Assembly (NCBI RefSeq): GCF_000148725.1 | Contig: NZ_GL476318.1 | Location: 1 to 64,000 of the forward strand | From: Roseibium sp. TrichSKD4 | GTDB lineage: Bacteria > Pseudomonadota > Alphaproteobacteria > Rhizobiales > Stappiaceae | Direction: 5' to 3' | Length of the DNA stretch: 64,000 nt | Part shown: piece by piece, positions 29,776 through 40,200 of the stretch | How positions within the stretch are numbered: the first letter of the stretch is position 1 | Layout of the letters: the number at the start of each line of letters is the position of its first letter | The notes under the pieces: model-generated | What the model saw: only the letters and a program-made list of their open reading frames with translations | The model's database searches: none | Told to the model about the DNA's origin: nothing | Translations under genes and position numbers: made by a program

Positions 29776-29875
29776 ATTTTCCTCGCGACCCGCTTCAGTG
29801 CCCGAATTCTGGGCACCTTGTTCTTCCCCAATGCTCTCAGCCGTTTCCGGCAGTTCCTGTCCTTGGCTCATGTCG

Positions 29876-31198
29876 TTAAAAGCTTTCCCTGAGCCACTGT
29901 CCCATACGGGCCAGATAGCCAGATTGCCCGCCCCACGAAGATCTGCGGTTCCTGTGCTCGAACTGCTCGATCTGCGCGACTTGCGGATAGATCAGGAGGC
30001 CAACCGCGGCGGCAAATGCCGGACCTTTGGCTGCCTCGGGAAGACCGGCAACGCCCAATGGCCGGCCAAGGCGAACGTTGCGCCCGAGTACGCGGCGCGC
30101 TACTTCACTCAAACCCGTCAACTGACTTGCCCCGCCAGTCAGAACGATCTGCTTGCCCACCTTTCCGGCAAAACCGGAGGCGGTCAGACGATCGCGCACG
30201 AGTTCAAGAATCTCTTCCACCCGCGGACGAATGACGCGTGTCAGCGCCGAACGCGGGATTTGATGCGGAAGATCGCTGTCACCTTCCAGCGCAGGAACTG
30301 TCAAAATGTCCCGATCATCCGATGAGCTGGAAAGTGGAGATCCATGCAAGGTCTTCAGCCGCTCAGCGTCTTGCAGACGTGTGGCGAAGGCCCGTGCCAG
30401 ATCCGTTGTGATATGTTGACCGCCAACGGCAATGGCATCGAGATGCACCATCCGCCCGTCAACGAAAACCGAAAGGGTGGTTGTCCCGCCGCCCATGTCG
30501 ATGCAGGCAACACCAAGTTCTGCCTCATCTTCGACAAGGGTCGACAAGCCGCTGGCGAAGGGCGTTGCCACCAGTGTTTCCACCCGCAAATGTCCGCGGT
30601 TGATGCACAGTTCCAGATTTCGAACCGGCGGAACCTCAGTCGTGACGACTTGCATGTCGACACCAAGCTTCATTCCCATCATGCCGCGCGGATCACGCAT
30701 CCCGCGATTGCCATCAAGGGAATAGGAAATTGGCAGCGCATGGGAAACGGCCCGGCCTTCCGTGATCGAGTGGCTGGAGCCCGCAGACAGAACCCGCTGA
30801 ATATCAGCTTCTGTCACGCTTTCCCCAGCCAAAGGAACCGTTGCGCTAAAGATTTCACTTTGCAGACGACCACAGCTGACGTTTGCAATCAAAGATTCAA
30901 CAGTTACCCCAGCCATGCGCTCGGCTGAGTCGACGGCAAGCCGAACCGCCTGCTCGGCCGCATCCATGTCCACTACAACGCCGGACTTGATGCCCATGGA
31001 GCGTTGGTAGCCATAGCCGAGCACTTCGATGGAGTGGGTCCGGCCAATCATGACACCCGACTCGTCTCGCGGGGTCAGTTTGGCGATCAGGCAACATACT
31101 TTTGTGGAGCCGATGTCCAAAACCGAAAGGACCACTGCACGACGAGACGGCAGCGGGCGCATCTTTGGCAAATAAAGAGCAGAGCGAGGCGTGGTCAT
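29876..31198 (-). CDS. ftsA: Cell division protein FtsA
   Basis: 440 residues, an actin-fold ATPase. The phosphate loop is [20 protein letters not shown]; the 1C domain, the nucleotide-site segment [17 protein letters not shown], and [21 protein letters not shown] follow. The C-terminal amphipathic helix [11 protein letters not shown] is the membrane-targeting sequence. FtsA anchors FtsZ filaments to the inner membrane and recruits later divisome proteins. The start overlaps the ftsQ stop in ATGA. Confidence 0.97.
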   Translation of the reverse strand: MTTPRSALYLPKMRPLPSRRAVVLSVLDIGSTKVCCLIAKLTPRDESGVMIGRTHSIEVLGYGYQRSMGIKSGVVVDMDAAEQAVRLAVDSAERMAGVTVESLIANVSCGRLQSEIFSATVPLAGESVTEADIQRVLSAGSSHSITEGRAVSHALPISYSLDGNRGMRDPRGMMGMKLGVDMQVVTTEVPPVRNLELCINRGHLRVETLVATPFASGLSTLVEDEAELGVACIDMGGGTTTLSVFVDGRMVHLDAIAVGGQHITTDLARAFATRLQDAERLKTLHGSPLSSSSDDRDILTVPALEGDSDLPHQIPRSALTRVIRPRVEEILELVRDRLTASGFAGKVGKQIVLTGGASQLTGLSEVARRVLGRNVRLGRPLGVAGLPEAAKGPAFAAAVGLLIYPQVAQIEQFEHRNRRSSWGGQSGYLARMGQWLRESF

Positions 31199-32130
31199 GT
31201 GTCCCTCTCCACTTTTACCAATCGACCGTCAGTGCCGGTCATTTCTTTGTGCCGTTCTGCAGCTTCATCAGAGAGGCGAACCACCACGCGGTCTGGAAGG
31301 CGCATGTCGACGGCAGTGATATCGCGGCTCAAAAGACCGTTTTCTGCATCCATGTAAACAAGATCGGCCAAAGCCCGCTTGTATCCCTTCTCCGGCAAGC
31401 GGATGGAAATGCCGTTTTCAAGGATGAGATCCCAGCGGCGTTCGCTCACCAGCGCTGCCGCCCGAACCCGGGGGCGCAATTCCGGGACCATGTTGAGGGC
31501 ATCGAGAATTTCGTCGGCCCGGCGGTTTGCGCCGTGGTTCATCACCAAAAGCAGGTTTGCATAGCGACCATCGACATCATCGGTAATGACATCCCCGGCC
31601 TGATTGACGATGGAAACGGTTTCGCCGCGCTGCCACAAAACGTAGGGCTCACGCTCTTCGATCGTGACCTGCAAAGTGCTCGGATAAAGCTTCATGACAG
31701 AAGCATTTTTAACCCATGCGATCTCAGAAAGTCGCTGGCGCGCAGCTTCGACGTTAAACAAGACAAGCGAGGAATCTTCCTCGATTTCCAACGCTTCGAG
31801 AATTTGAAACTCGTTCGTTTCCAGCTGGCCGGACAGCTTGACCGTTTCAATGCCAAGCCCAGAGGAACTCAAGAGAGAATCTGCAACAAGACGGCCGTGG
31901 CCACCCAAAATGATGCCGTAGGTGATGGTCAGGGTGAGAAATCCGAGTGCGGCAGCGGAGCCAACCCAATGTGGCAGCTCGCTTAAACGTCCGGCAGCCC
32001 GCCAAATCGGCTGACGCTTAAGGCGTGAGACACCACGTCCCCGCGGGGCCAGTTCGGCCTCCAGCGGGGTCATATGCCCCCAATCATTTTTTCGCCCTAA
32101 CGACAGCAACTCGCTTCCTCGACCATCCAA
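31195..32130 (-). CDS. ftsQ: Cell division protein FtsQ
   Basis: 311 residues: a basic cytoplasmic segment, one membrane helix ([23 protein letters not shown]), then a periplasmic POTRA domain ([44 protein letters not shown] in parts) and the FtsQ beta domain. It links the cytoplasmic and periplasmic halves of the divisome. From ATG 32130 it overlaps the end of ddl by 34 bases; ATG 32073 ([12 protein letters not shown]) would avoid the overlap, and neither has a strong ribosome-binding site. The stop overlaps the ftsA start. Confidence 0.94.
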   Translation of the reverse strand: MDGRGSELLSLGRKNDWGHMTPLEAELAPRGRGVSRLKRQPIWRAAGRLSELPHWVGSAAALGFLTLTITYGIILGGHGRLVADSLLSSSGLGIETVKLSGQLETNEFQILEALEIEEDSSLVLFNVEAARQRLSEIAWVKNASVMKLYPSTLQVTIEEREPYVLWQRGETVSIVNQAGDVITDDVDGRYANLLLVMNHGANRRADEILDALNMVPELRPRVRAAALVSERRWDLILENGISIRLPEKGYKRALADLVYMDAENGLLSRDITAVDMRLPDRVVVRLSDEAAERHKEMTGTDGRLVKVERDT

Positions 32131-33026
32131 CTGACCAGCTCGACGTAACTCATCCCTTCATGTTCGGCCATTTCAGGCACAAGGGAGGTTGGCGTCATGC
32201 CAGGCTGTGTATTTACCTCGAGGCAAACCAGGTTACCGGAACCGTCTTCCCGCTCATCAAATCGAAAATCGGCTCGAGATACACCACGACATCCGAGCGC
32301 CTGATGCGCCTCAACTGACAGTTTCTGTATTTCTTGGTAAACAAAGGGTGAAATTTTTGCAGGAAGAATGTGTTTTGAACCACCTTCCGCATATTTAGCA
32401 TCAAAATCGTAAAAACTGTTGCCCGTTGGCACCACCTCAATAACGCCAAGGGGCTTTTCACCCATGACGGCACAGGTCAGCTCACGTCCGCCAATGAACT
32501 TTTCGCACATTAAATCATCAGGATAGGGCCAATCTTCGCGAGTCAGTTCCTGAGGGGGATGAGGCTGGTCTTCCTTGACAATAATGACGCCAAAACTGGA
32601 CCCTTCATTGATCGGTTTGAGCACATAAGGCGGTTTCATTGGGTGGTCGTGGCCAACATGAAACCTGTTAACAATTAAGTGTTCGGTAACCGGAATTCCC
32701 GCTTCAGCCATCACAGCCTTGGCCTTGTCTTTGTTCATCGCCAATGCAGAAGCCATCACGCCGGAATGCGTATAGGGAATTTCCAGGATCTCGAGGATAC
32801 CCTGAATGCAGCCGTCCTCTCCAAAAGGACCGTGCAGCGCATTGAAGGCAACATCCGGGCGAAGGTCGGCCAGAACAGAAGCGATATCGCGATCGACATC
32901 GACCCGGGTCACCTTGTAGCCGCCCTTTTCCAGAGCCGCTGCACATCCCTCACCACTCGACAGGCTAACCGGTCTCTCGTTAACCCACCCTCCCATCAGG
33001 ACGGCAACGTGTTTCTGTTTGCTCAT
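32097..33026 (-). CDS. ddl: D-alanine--D-alanine ligase
   Basis: 309 residues with an ATP-grasp fold. Visible motifs: [21 protein letters not shown] at the N-terminus, the ATP-binding [15 protein letters not shown], and the Mg-binding end [19 protein letters not shown]. It joins two D-alanines for the pentapeptide tail added by MurF. The stop is inside the predicted start region of ftsQ; murB ends three bases before its start codon, so the genes are tightly packed. Confidence 0.97.
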   Translation of the reverse strand: MSKQKHVAVLMGGWVNERPVSLSSGEGCAAALEKGGYKVTRVDVDRDIASVLADLRPDVAFNALHGPFGEDGCIQGILEILEIPYTHSGVMASALAMNKDKAKAVMAEAGIPVTEHLIVNRFHVGHDHPMKPPYVLKPINEGSSFGVIIVKEDQPHPPQELTREDWPYPDDLMCEKFIGGRELTCAVMGEKPLGVIEVVPTGNSFYDFDAKYAEGGSKHILPAKISPFVYQEIQKLSVEAHQALGCRGVSRADFRFDEREDGSGNLVCLEVNTQPGMTPTSLVPEMAEHEGMSYVELVSWMVEEASCCR

Positions 33027-33029
33027 TGA

Positions 33030-34001
33030 TTAAGCGGCCTCCCCGGCCTCTCCCAAAAACGGCTCAATCGGGCCCTCCGGACCAAAATCACCAAGCCTTT
33101 TGATTTCCCATTCCAGACGAACACCGCTGTCTTTAAGAACACGTGCCCGAACTGTTTCCCCCAACAGTTCAAGATCGTGACCCGTTGCCGTCCCCGTATT
33201 GATCATGAAATTGCAGTGCATTTCTGACATCTGGGCTCCACCGACCATCAGGCCGCGGCACCCTGCAGCATCCACCACTTTCCAGGCGGAATTGCCCGGC
33301 GGGTTCTTGAAGGTCGAGCCACCGGTTTTCTCACGGATCGGCTGCGCCTTTTCCCGATGCTCTTGAACATCGGCCATTTCCTGACGGATCGTTTCCTCAT
33401 TCATTGGCAAACCTTCAAAGACCGCAGATGTAAAAATGAGGTCTTTCGATGCACCGGAATGCCGATAGGCATAAGCCATCTCCGCATTGGTCAGCACATG
33501 CCTGGCTCCATCCCGGTCCAGGGCAGTCAGTTCCACCATACGTTCACGCGTTTCCGTGCCATGTGCGCCCGCATTCATGCGAAGGGCACCGCCCAGAGCG
33601 CCGGGAATACCTGCGTAGAAGGAGAAGCCACCAAGCCCTGCTTTTGCTGCAGCTTCGGCCAGACGTTTATCAGGAACAGCCGCCCCCGCCCTCAGCCGGT
33701 TGTTGGCAAGCTCTTCAATCGCCCCGAACCCCTTGGCACTGAGCCGCACGACAACACCAGCAAGGCCGCCATCACGGATCAGAAGATTGGAGCCAAGGCC
33801 AACGGGAAGAACCGGAATGTCCTTTGGCAGTTTGCTTAAAAACTGCGCGAGGTCGGCCTCATCGGCAGGCTGGAACAAAAGCTGCGCCGGCCCACCAGTG
33901 CGAAACCATGTAATGCTCGCAAGCGGCTGGTTCGAGGTGAGTTTGCCGCGAGTTGCTTCGGCGAGGTCCGGATGAATTTCCAAAAGGTCCGGGAAACTCA
34001 C
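33030..34001 (-). CDS. murB: UDP-N-acetylenolpyruvoylglucosamine reductase
   Basis: 323 residues. FAD-binding domain with [17 protein letters not shown] and [17 protein letters not shown]; the catalytic region has [18 protein letters not shown], and the proton-donor Ser lies in [10 protein letters not shown]; the C-terminal part has [16 protein letters not shown]. It reduces the enolpyruvyl group to make UDP-MurNAc. The start is a GTG at 34001 that overlaps the murC stop as GTGA, with GAAGGGAG seven bases upstream; the longer frame to 34052 lies within murC and is not credible. Confidence 0.97.
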   Translation of the reverse strand: MSFPDLLEIHPDLAEATRGKLTSNQPLASITWFRTGGPAQLLFQPADEADLAQFLSKLPKDIPVLPVGLGSNLLIRDGGLAGVVVRLSAKGFGAIEELANNRLRAGAAVPDKRLAEAAAKAGLGGFSFYAGIPGALGGALRMNAGAHGTETRERMVELTALDRDGARHVLTNAEMAYAYRHSGASKDLIFTSAVFEGLPMNEETIRQEMADVQEHREKAQPIREKTGGSTFKNPPGNSAWKVVDAAGCRGLMVGGAQMSEMHCNFMINTGTATGHDLELLGETVRARVLKDSGVRLEWEIKRLGDFGPEGPIEPFLGEAGEAA

Positions 34002-35413
34002 TTGGCAGCTCCCTTCACCTCTTCCAGCTGCTTCGGCAAAGCATAAGCCCATTGCGTGATACTGCCGGCGCCTAGACAGATAACGAAGTCATCGGGCTCA
34101 GCCACGCCTGCAATCATACCAGCCAACTCACTTGGATCTTCAATCGTCTGAACGGCCCGGTGACCGCGGGTTTTAAGGCCGGACGCCAGATCATGATGAG
34201 ACGCACCGTCTATCGGCTGCTCTCCAGCCGCAAATACCGGCGCAACAATCACTTGGTCAGCGTCATTGAAACAGCTGGAGAAATCATCAAACAGACTTTG
34301 AAGGCGGGTGTAGCGATGCGGCTGCACCACGGCAACAACCTTGCCCTTTGTTGATTGGCGCGCCGCATGCAGCACAGCTTTGATCTCAACAGGGTGGTGA
34401 CCATAGTCATCATAAACATGGACCCCATCAACGCTGCCTGTGTGCGTGAAGCGACGTTTAACACCTCCAAAGCCCGCAATCCCGGCCTTGATGTCCTCCG
34501 GCTTAACACCAAGCTGCGAGGCAACCGCAATAGCGGCAGTTACGTTGGACACGTTGTGCAATCCCGGCATGGGAAGAACGAGATTTTCAAGGACAATATC
34601 CTCGCCCGTTCGGCGATCACGGATCGTTACCGAGAAAATGGACTTTCCGCCATCCATCGAGACATCATAGTAGCGAACATCGGCCTGAAGGTTGGTGCCG
34701 TAGGTCACAATCCGGCGGTCTTCAATGGTTCCAACCATCGTTTGGACTTCAGGATGGTCCAGACACATGACGGCGAAACCGTAAAACGGGACATTTTCAA
34801 TGAATTGACGGAACGCAGCCTTCACGCCCTCAAAGTCGCCATAGTGATCGAGGTGTTCTGGATCAATATTCGTGACGATTGCAATGTCCGCAGGTAATTT
34901 GACAAAGGTGCCGTCGCTCTCATCTGCCTCTACCACCATCCATGGCCCCTCACCCATTCGGGCATTGGTGCCATAGGCATTGATGATCCCGCCATTGATA
35001 ACAGTCGGGTCCAGATTACCCGCATCCAAAAGGGCGGCGACCATGGAAGTTGTTGTCGTTTTGCCATGGGTTCCGCCAACAGCAATCGCCTGCTTGAAAC
35101 GCATCAGTTCAGCCAGCATTTCAGCACGGCGCACCACCGGGATCAGCTTTTCGCGTGCGGCGACAAGTTCGGGATTGTCTTTTTTAATAGCCGAGGACAC
35201 CACAACAACCTCGGCAGATCCAAGGTTCTCAGCAGCATGTCCGACGGTGACCGGAATGCCGTTATCCCGCAGCCGTTTGACGTTGGCATTTTCCGACATG
35301 TCGGAGCCTTGCACCTGATAGCCGAGTGTCTTCAGCACTTCGGCAATGCCGCTCATGCCAATCCCGCCGATCCCGACAAAATGAACCGGTCCGATATCCT
35401 GCGGCATCTTCAT
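33998..35413 (-). CDS. murC: UDP-N-acetylmuramate--L-alanine ligase
   Basis: 471 residues with the Mur-ligase three-domain plan: N-terminal Rossmann [23 protein letters not shown]-binding [21 protein letters not shown], central [14 protein letters not shown], and C-terminal [16 protein letters not shown]. It adds L-Ala to UDP-MurNAc, the first step of the peptide stem. Its ATG overlaps the murG stop (ATGA), and its stop overlaps the murB start (GTGA), so murG-murC-murB are translationally coupled. Confidence 0.98.
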   Translation of the reverse strand: MKMPQDIGPVHFVGIGGIGMSGIAEVLKTLGYQVQGSDMSENANVKRLRDNGIPVTVGHAAENLGSAEVVVVSSAIKKDNPELVAAREKLIPVVRRAEMLAELMRFKQAIAVGGTHGKTTTTSMVAALLDAGNLDPTVINGGIINAYGTNARMGEGPWMVVEADESDGTFVKLPADIAIVTNIDPEHLDHYGDFEGVKAAFRQFIENVPFYGFAVMCLDHPEVQTMVGTIEDRRIVTYGTNLQADVRYYDVSMDGGKSIFSVTIRDRRTGEDIVLENLVLPMPGLHNVSNVTAAIAVASQLGVKPEDIKAGIAGFGGVKRRFTHTGSVDGVHVYDDYGHHPVEIKAVLHAARQSTKGKVVAVVQPHRYTRLQSLFDDFSSCFNDADQVIVAPVFAAGEQPIDGASHHDLASGLKTRGHRAVQTIEDPSELAGMIAGVAEPDDFVICLGAGSITQWAYALPKQLEEVKGAAK

Positions 35414-36528
35414 GCGCCGTCTCCCTGTTTTTGTGTGGCATTGGCCGCAACTGTTTCAACCAAATCCGCCAATCTTTTAACCGCGTCAGGCTTGCCGACG
35501 GAAAGCGCATTTTGAGCGGCCTGCGCCAGCAATCCCGGCTCCGCAAAAAAGCGCGCCAACTCGCTGGAAAGGCGATCAGCTGACAGGTCCGCTTGCCGGA
35601 TTGGCCAGCCACCACCCACATTCTCCAAAAGCTTGGCGTTCGCCGCCTGATCCTGATCCAGCGATCCGGGCAAAGGCACCAAGATGGATGGGCGACCCAA
35701 AACCGCCAATTCGCTGACAGTCCCGGCTCCGGACCGACAAACAACCAGATGCGATGCAGATATACGCGCAGGCATATCGGTGAAGAATGAGGCCAGTTCA
35801 GCCTCAACTCCCATATCCCTGTAGGCCGTTTTCACCCGCTCTAGATCTTCCGGACGGCACTGCTGGACAATTTTCAGGCGCTGCCGCAGTTCGTTTGGCA
35901 ACTTGCCGACAGCCTCCGGTAGGAGGTCTGAAAAGAACCGCGCACCCTGCGACCCACCAAAGACTAGAAGATGAAAAGGTCCGCCGTCTTGAGGTGGAGC
36001 GTGTGGTTTGCCAGACGCTTCAATCACAGCATCGCGCACCGGGTTCCCGGTCTCAGTGACTTTGGCAGCCCAGCTGTCTTCCGGATTGGCCAGAGGAATG
36101 CTCGTCGCAATGGCCGTTGCGCCCTTGGCCAGCATCTTGTTTGCGCGCCCCATAACGCCGTTTGCTTCGTGCAAAATGGAGGGGACACCCGTTTGCTTTG
36201 CAGCAAACATCGGCGGAAAAGTTGGATAGCCACCAAAACCGATAACGACCGAAGGCTTGAAGCTCTTGATCACATGGCGGGCCTGAAACGTGCCACTAGC
36301 CAAACGCCAGGCTGTTTTGATCAGGGAAATCGGGTTCCGTCTACGCAGGGTTTCTGACGCGATGATGTGGGTCTTTCTAGCCGGAAATTCCGACCCGTAT
36401 TTATCGGCCCGCTCGTCTGTTGCCAGCTCGACCACATGACCGCGCCGACCCAGCTCGCTGCCAAGTGCTTGCGCGGGAAACAGATGACCGCCAGTACCCC
36501 CGGCGGTGAGAAGAATATGATGCGTCAT
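35410..36528 (-). CDS. murG: Lipid II synthase, MurG glycosyltransferase
   Basis: 372 residues, GT28 glycosyltransferase. The N-terminal glycine-rich loop is [19 protein letters not shown], the second G-loop is [16 protein letters not shown], and the C-terminal UDP-GlcNAc pocket has [36 protein letters not shown]. It transfers GlcNAc onto lipid I at the inner face of the cytoplasmic membrane. I use ATG 36528 (MTHHILLTA); a TTG at 36537 adds three residues and is closer to a GAGG, so the start is not certain. Confidence 0.97.
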   Translation of the reverse strand: MTHHILLTAGGTGGHLFPAQALGSELGRRGHVVELATDERADKYGSEFPARKTHIIASETLRRRNPISLIKTAWRLASGTFQARHVIKSFKPSVVIGFGGYPTFPPMFAAKQTGVPSILHEANGVMGRANKMLAKGATAIATSIPLANPEDSWAAKVTETGNPVRDAVIEASGKPHAPPQDGGPFHLLVFGGSQGARFFSDLLPEAVGKLPNELRQRLKIVQQCRPEDLERVKTAYRDMGVEAELASFFTDMPARISASHLVVCRSGAGTVSELAVLGRPSILVPLPGSLDQDQAANAKLLENVGGGWPIRQADLSADRLSSELARFFAEPGLLAQAAQNALSVGKPDAVKRLADLVETVAANATQKQGDGA

Positions 36529-36543
36529 AGGGGACAAGGGTCC

Positions 36544-37701
36544 TCACATGAGACTGGAAGGAGACAGGCGGGAGACTGTGACGACGTCACTTCGAGAGGG
36601 GCGCGGGCGGCTTCGGGTCAGCGCCAAAAGCGCCCCAGCCAGCATAGCTGATGAGATGATGGAAGTTCCGCCATAAGACACAAACGGAAGTGTCATGCCT
36701 TTCGGCGGAATAAGGTTGAGGTTCACGGCCAGATTGATCGTGGCCTGAAGGCCAAACAAAACTGTAAGACCTGCTGTTGCCAGACGCGCAAAGGCCTCCT
36801 GTTCGCGGGTCGCATGCATCAAGCCACGGATCACGATGAACGCAAATACGGAAACAAGAAGTATGCAGGCAATCGCGCCAAACTCTTCCGCCACCACCGC
36901 GAAAACGAAATCAGCATGGCTGTCCGGCAAAATGCGTTTGACGGTCCCCTCACCCGGCCCTTGCCCGAACCAGCCTCCAGAGATGAAGGCATCCATCGCT
37001 GTATCAACCTGAAAGGTATCCCCTGAATCCGGGTCCAGAAACCGGTCCACGCGATCCGTCACGTGGGGCAAAAACGCATAGGCCGCTACAAGCCCGACAA
37101 CGCCGATAATCCCAAGCGCCGAGATGAGCACCCAAGACAATCCATTGAGGAAAAACAGCGCTGCCCATGCTGCGCCCAGCAGCATTGTTTGCCCAAAGTC
37201 TGGCTGTGCGATCAAAAGCGCAGCGCAAATCACAAACAGGAAGAAGGCAAAAAGAACACCGGGCACCTCCCGTCTGCGGCCACTTTCAGACAGCAGAAAC
37301 GCGATGATGATCACAAAGGCCGGTTTGAGGAACTCCGATGGCTGAACGGAGACACCCGCAATGTAAATCCAGCGCCGCGCACCTTTGGTTTCAAACCCGA
37401 AGAACAGCGTCGCCACCAAAAGAATAATCGCGCCAATGAAAGTCAGCAATGCGGCTCGCCGGATTAATCTGGGCGACAAAAGCGATGCACCGATGATGAT
37501 GATCACTGATGGGATCAGAAACATCGCCTGGCGCTTGACGAAGTAGAACGAGTCCAGCCCGATGCGCTCGGCAACCGGCGGACTGGCTGCAAAGGAGAGC
37601 ACCACACCGCTGACCATCAACAGCCCAAAGGCAGCCAGCAGATAGTGATCTACCGTCCAAAACCATTCCGCAAACCGGCTGCGATCAGCGCGACTGACCA
37701 T
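36544..37701 (-). CDS. ftsW: Septal peptidoglycan polymerase FtsW (SEDS)
   Basis: 385 residues, ten hydrophobic helices. SEDS markers include AGVSVQPSEFLKPAFVII, AQPDFGQTMLL, and the large periplasmic loop with SGGWFGQGPGEGTVKRILPDSHADFVFAV. The catalytic Asp is expected in that loop. FtsW polymerises lipid II into septal glycan strands together with FtsI. Its ATG shares one base with the murD TGA (TGATG). Confidence 0.97.
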   Translation of the reverse strand: MVSRADRSRFAEWFWTVDHYLLAAFGLLMVSGVVLSFAASPPVAERIGLDSFYFVKRQAMFLIPSVIIIIGASLLSPRLIRRAALLTFIGAIILLVATLFFGFETKGARRWIYIAGVSVQPSEFLKPAFVIIIAFLLSESGRRREVPGVLFAFFLFVICAALLIAQPDFGQTMLLGAAWAALFFLNGLSWVLISALGIIGVVGLVAAYAFLPHVTDRVDRFLDPDSGDTFQVDTAMDAFISGGWFGQGPGEGTVKRILPDSHADFVFAVVAEEFGAIACILLVSVFAFIVIRGLMHATREQEAFARLATAGLTVLFGLQATINLAVNLNLIPPKGMTLPFVSYGGTSIISSAMLAGALLALTRSRPRPSRSDVVTVSRLSPSSLM

Positions 37702-39101
37702 CAGGCGACCTCCTGACCTTCGTTCCCATTCAACAGGTTTCGAACAGCCTCAGAAAACGCAGAACCCCGCAGCTCGAAATTTGCGTATTGATCAAAGGAT
37801 GCACATGCAGGCGACAAAAGTACGGCAACTTCGTCCGCAGCATCCGCACGCGCATCTGATGTGGCTTGCACCACAGCTTTTTCCAGTGTTCCGGACAGAG
37901 TGTAGTCCACATGTCCCTTGAGTGTCTTGCCAAACTCCTCGGCAGCTTCGCCTATTAGATAAGCGCGGGCCACTCTTGGCCAATAAAGGTCCAGCGATGC
38001 AATGCCACCCTCTTTAGGCAGTCCGCCGGCAATCCAGTAAATCCGGTCAAAGCTGGACAAGGCGCGCGCGGCAGCATCCGCGTTTGTTGCCTTGGAATCG
38101 TTGACAAACAACAGCCGACCCGACCGGCCAACGACTTCCATTCTATGATGAAGGCCCGGAAAATCAGCCATTCCCTTCAGGATTTCAGCCTCATCCACCT
38201 TCAAAACACGCAAGGCAGCAAAGGCAGCTGCTGCATTTTGACCATTATGATCCCCGCGCAAGCTGTCTATGCCATCCAGAATACCGACCTTGCGCTGCGC
38301 TCCGTCATAAGCCTCAAATAGCTTGCCTTGATGCGCATACACCCCGTCAGGCAATTCAAACGCTCCGGAAATGCGGCAAACCGGCTTGCGCGCCAGCTCC
38401 AGGCGATCCGCAATCTGCGTTGAAAGGCTGTCATCCACCCCGACGATTGCGACTTTGGCACCCGCCACCAATCGCTCCTTGATCGCGGCATAATTCTCAA
38501 GACTACCGTGGCGGTCCAAATGATCCGGCGACAGGTTCATGTGAATGCCAATTGTCGGGTCGAGCGAAGGCGCAAGATCAATCTGATAGGACGAGCATTC
38601 GATCACAAAGTGGCGCTCGGCATGAAACGGTTCCAGCTCCAAAAGTGGAACCCCGATATTGCCTCCCATCTGGGTGTCCAGACCGGCTGATTTCAGCAGA
38701 TGGGCAATCAGTGAAGTGGTCGTGGATTTTCCGTTTGTGCCAGTAATCGCCACAACAGGAGCTTCCGGGCAGACTTTCCGCCGCTCGCGGAAAAACAGCT
38801 CCACATCGCCGATAACCTCAATCCCGGCATCACGCGCCTTGTCCACCGTCCAATGTGGCAAGGGGTGTGTCAACGACACACCTGGGGCCAGGATCAAGGC
38901 ATCAAATTCGGACCAGTCCACCTTGTTCAAGTCTTCAACGATCAGCTTCTTCCGCTTGGCCTCAACAAGACGCGCCGGAGCATCATCCCAGCAAGTGACC
39001 TTGCAACCCCCTTCAACAAGGGCCAGCGCGGTCGAGAGACCCGACGCGCCAAGCCCAAAAAGAGCAACATGTTTTCCGCTGAAAGATGTAATCGCGATCA
39101 T
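37701..39101 (-). CDS. murD: UDP-MurNAc-L-alanine--D-glutamate ligase
   Basis: 466 residues. N-terminal GKHVALFGLGASGLSTALALVEGG binds UDP-MurNAc-L-Ala; the ATP loop is VVAITGTNGKSTTTSLIAHLL; further markers are ECSSYQIDLAPSL and LSPDHLDRHGS, and FVNDSKATNADAAARALSSF near the C-terminal domain. It adds D-Glu to the stem. It lies four bases downstream of mraY and abuts ftsW. Confidence 0.98.
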   Translation of the reverse strand: MIAITSFSGKHVALFGLGASGLSTALALVEGGCKVTCWDDAPARLVEAKRKKLIVEDLNKVDWSEFDALILAPGVSLTHPLPHWTVDKARDAGIEVIGDVELFFRERRKVCPEAPVVAITGTNGKSTTTSLIAHLLKSAGLDTQMGGNIGVPLLELEPFHAERHFVIECSSYQIDLAPSLDPTIGIHMNLSPDHLDRHGSLENYAAIKERLVAGAKVAIVGVDDSLSTQIADRLELARKPVCRISGAFELPDGVYAHQGKLFEAYDGAQRKVGILDGIDSLRGDHNGQNAAAAFAALRVLKVDEAEILKGMADFPGLHHRMEVVGRSGRLLFVNDSKATNADAAARALSSFDRIYWIAGGLPKEGGIASLDLYWPRVARAYLIGEAAEEFGKTLKGHVDYTLSGTLEKAVVQATSDARADAADEVAVLLSPACASFDQYANFELRGSAFSEAVRNLLNGNEGQEVA

Positions 39102-39105
39102 GCAC

Positions 39106-40191
39106 TTACCTCAACTTCAGCGTGGCAAGGCCGATCAGGGCAAGAACAACCGCAATGATCCAGAAGCGGATCACGATCTGGGATTCCGTCCAGCCATGAT
39201 ATTCGAAATGGTGATGGATCGGAGCCATCCGGAAAACCCGTTTTCCGGTGAGCTTGAACGATGCCACCTGAACAATCACCGACACCGCCTCAAGAACGAA
39301 CAGGCCGCCAATGATCGCCAGAACAATCTCGTGCTTGGTCGCGACCGCAATGGCCCCAATCATGCCGCCGAGGGCCAGTGAGCCCGTATCCCCCATGAAG
39401 ATCGCAGCAGGCGGGGCGTTAAACCATAAAAAGCCGAGCCCTGCGCCAATCACAGCGCCGGCAATCACAGCCAATTCGCCTGTTCCCGGAACATAGTGGA
39501 TTTGGAGATAGTCAGCGAAAACTGCGTTACCTGAAAGGTAGGCAATCAATCCGAAGGAGGCACAGGCAATCATCACCGGCACAATCGCCAAGCCGTCAAG
39601 GCCATCCGTCAGGTTCACCGCATTGCCAGCCCCGACAATCACAAAAGCTGCAAACGGGATGAAGAACAGACCAAGGTTTAAGGTAAAGTCCTTCAGAAAC
39701 GGAAAGGCAATGGACGTCGAAAACGGTGCATTATCGAGAACCGTCACCGCATAGGCTGCCAATGCGGCGATCAAAAACTCCAGCCCCAAACGCGCCTTGC
39801 CACCAAACCCCTTGTGAGAGGCTTTTGTGACTTTCAGATAATCATCATAAAAGCCGATCAAACCAAATCCGAGGGTCACCCCAATAACTACCCAGACATA
39901 CGGGTTTGAAAGGTCTGCCCAAAGCAGCGCGGCAACCAAAGCCCCGGAAAGGATCATCAGCCCGCCCATGGTTGGCGTGCCTTTCTTAGTCAGAAGGTGG
40001 CCTTCGGGACCGTCCGCGCGAATTGGCTGGCCATGCCCCTGCCGCACCCGCAAGCTGGAGATGATTTTCGGACCAAACAGGAACACGAAAAACAGCGCGG
40101 TCATAATTGACGCGCCGGTCCGGAACGTGATGTACCGGAAAACGTTTAGCGCGGAAAATTGGTTGGCGAACTCGCCAAGGTAGTAAAACAT
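39106..40191 (-). CDS. mraY: Phospho-MurNAc-pentapeptide translocase (lipid I synthase)
   Basis: 361 residues, ten membrane helices. Catalytic motifs: [13 protein letters not shown] (the Asp-Asp pair binding Mg), [30 protein letters not shown], and the HHHFEYHGW tip. It attaches phospho-MurNAc-pentapeptide to undecaprenyl phosphate in the inner membrane. It follows murF after nine bases and precedes murD by four. Confidence 0.98.
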   Translation of the reverse strand: MFYYLGEFANQFSALNVFRYITFRTGASIMTALFFVFLFGPKIISSLRVRQGHGQPIRADGPEGHLLTKKGTPTMGGLMILSGALVAALLWADLSNPYVWVVIGVTLGFGLIGFYDDYLKVTKASHKGFGGKARLGLEFLIAALAAYAVTVLDNAPFSTSIAFPFLKDFTLNLGLFFIPFAAFVIVGAGNAVNLTDGLDGLAIVPVMIACASFGLIAYLSGNAVFADYLQIHYVPGTGELAVIAGAVIGAGLGFLWFNAPPAAIFMGDTGSLALGGMIGAIAVATKHEIVLAIIGGLFVLEAVSVIVQVASFKLTGKRVFRMAPIHHHFEYHGWTESQIVIRFWIIAVVLALIGLATLKLR

Positions 40192-40200
40192 CGTGTGTCC

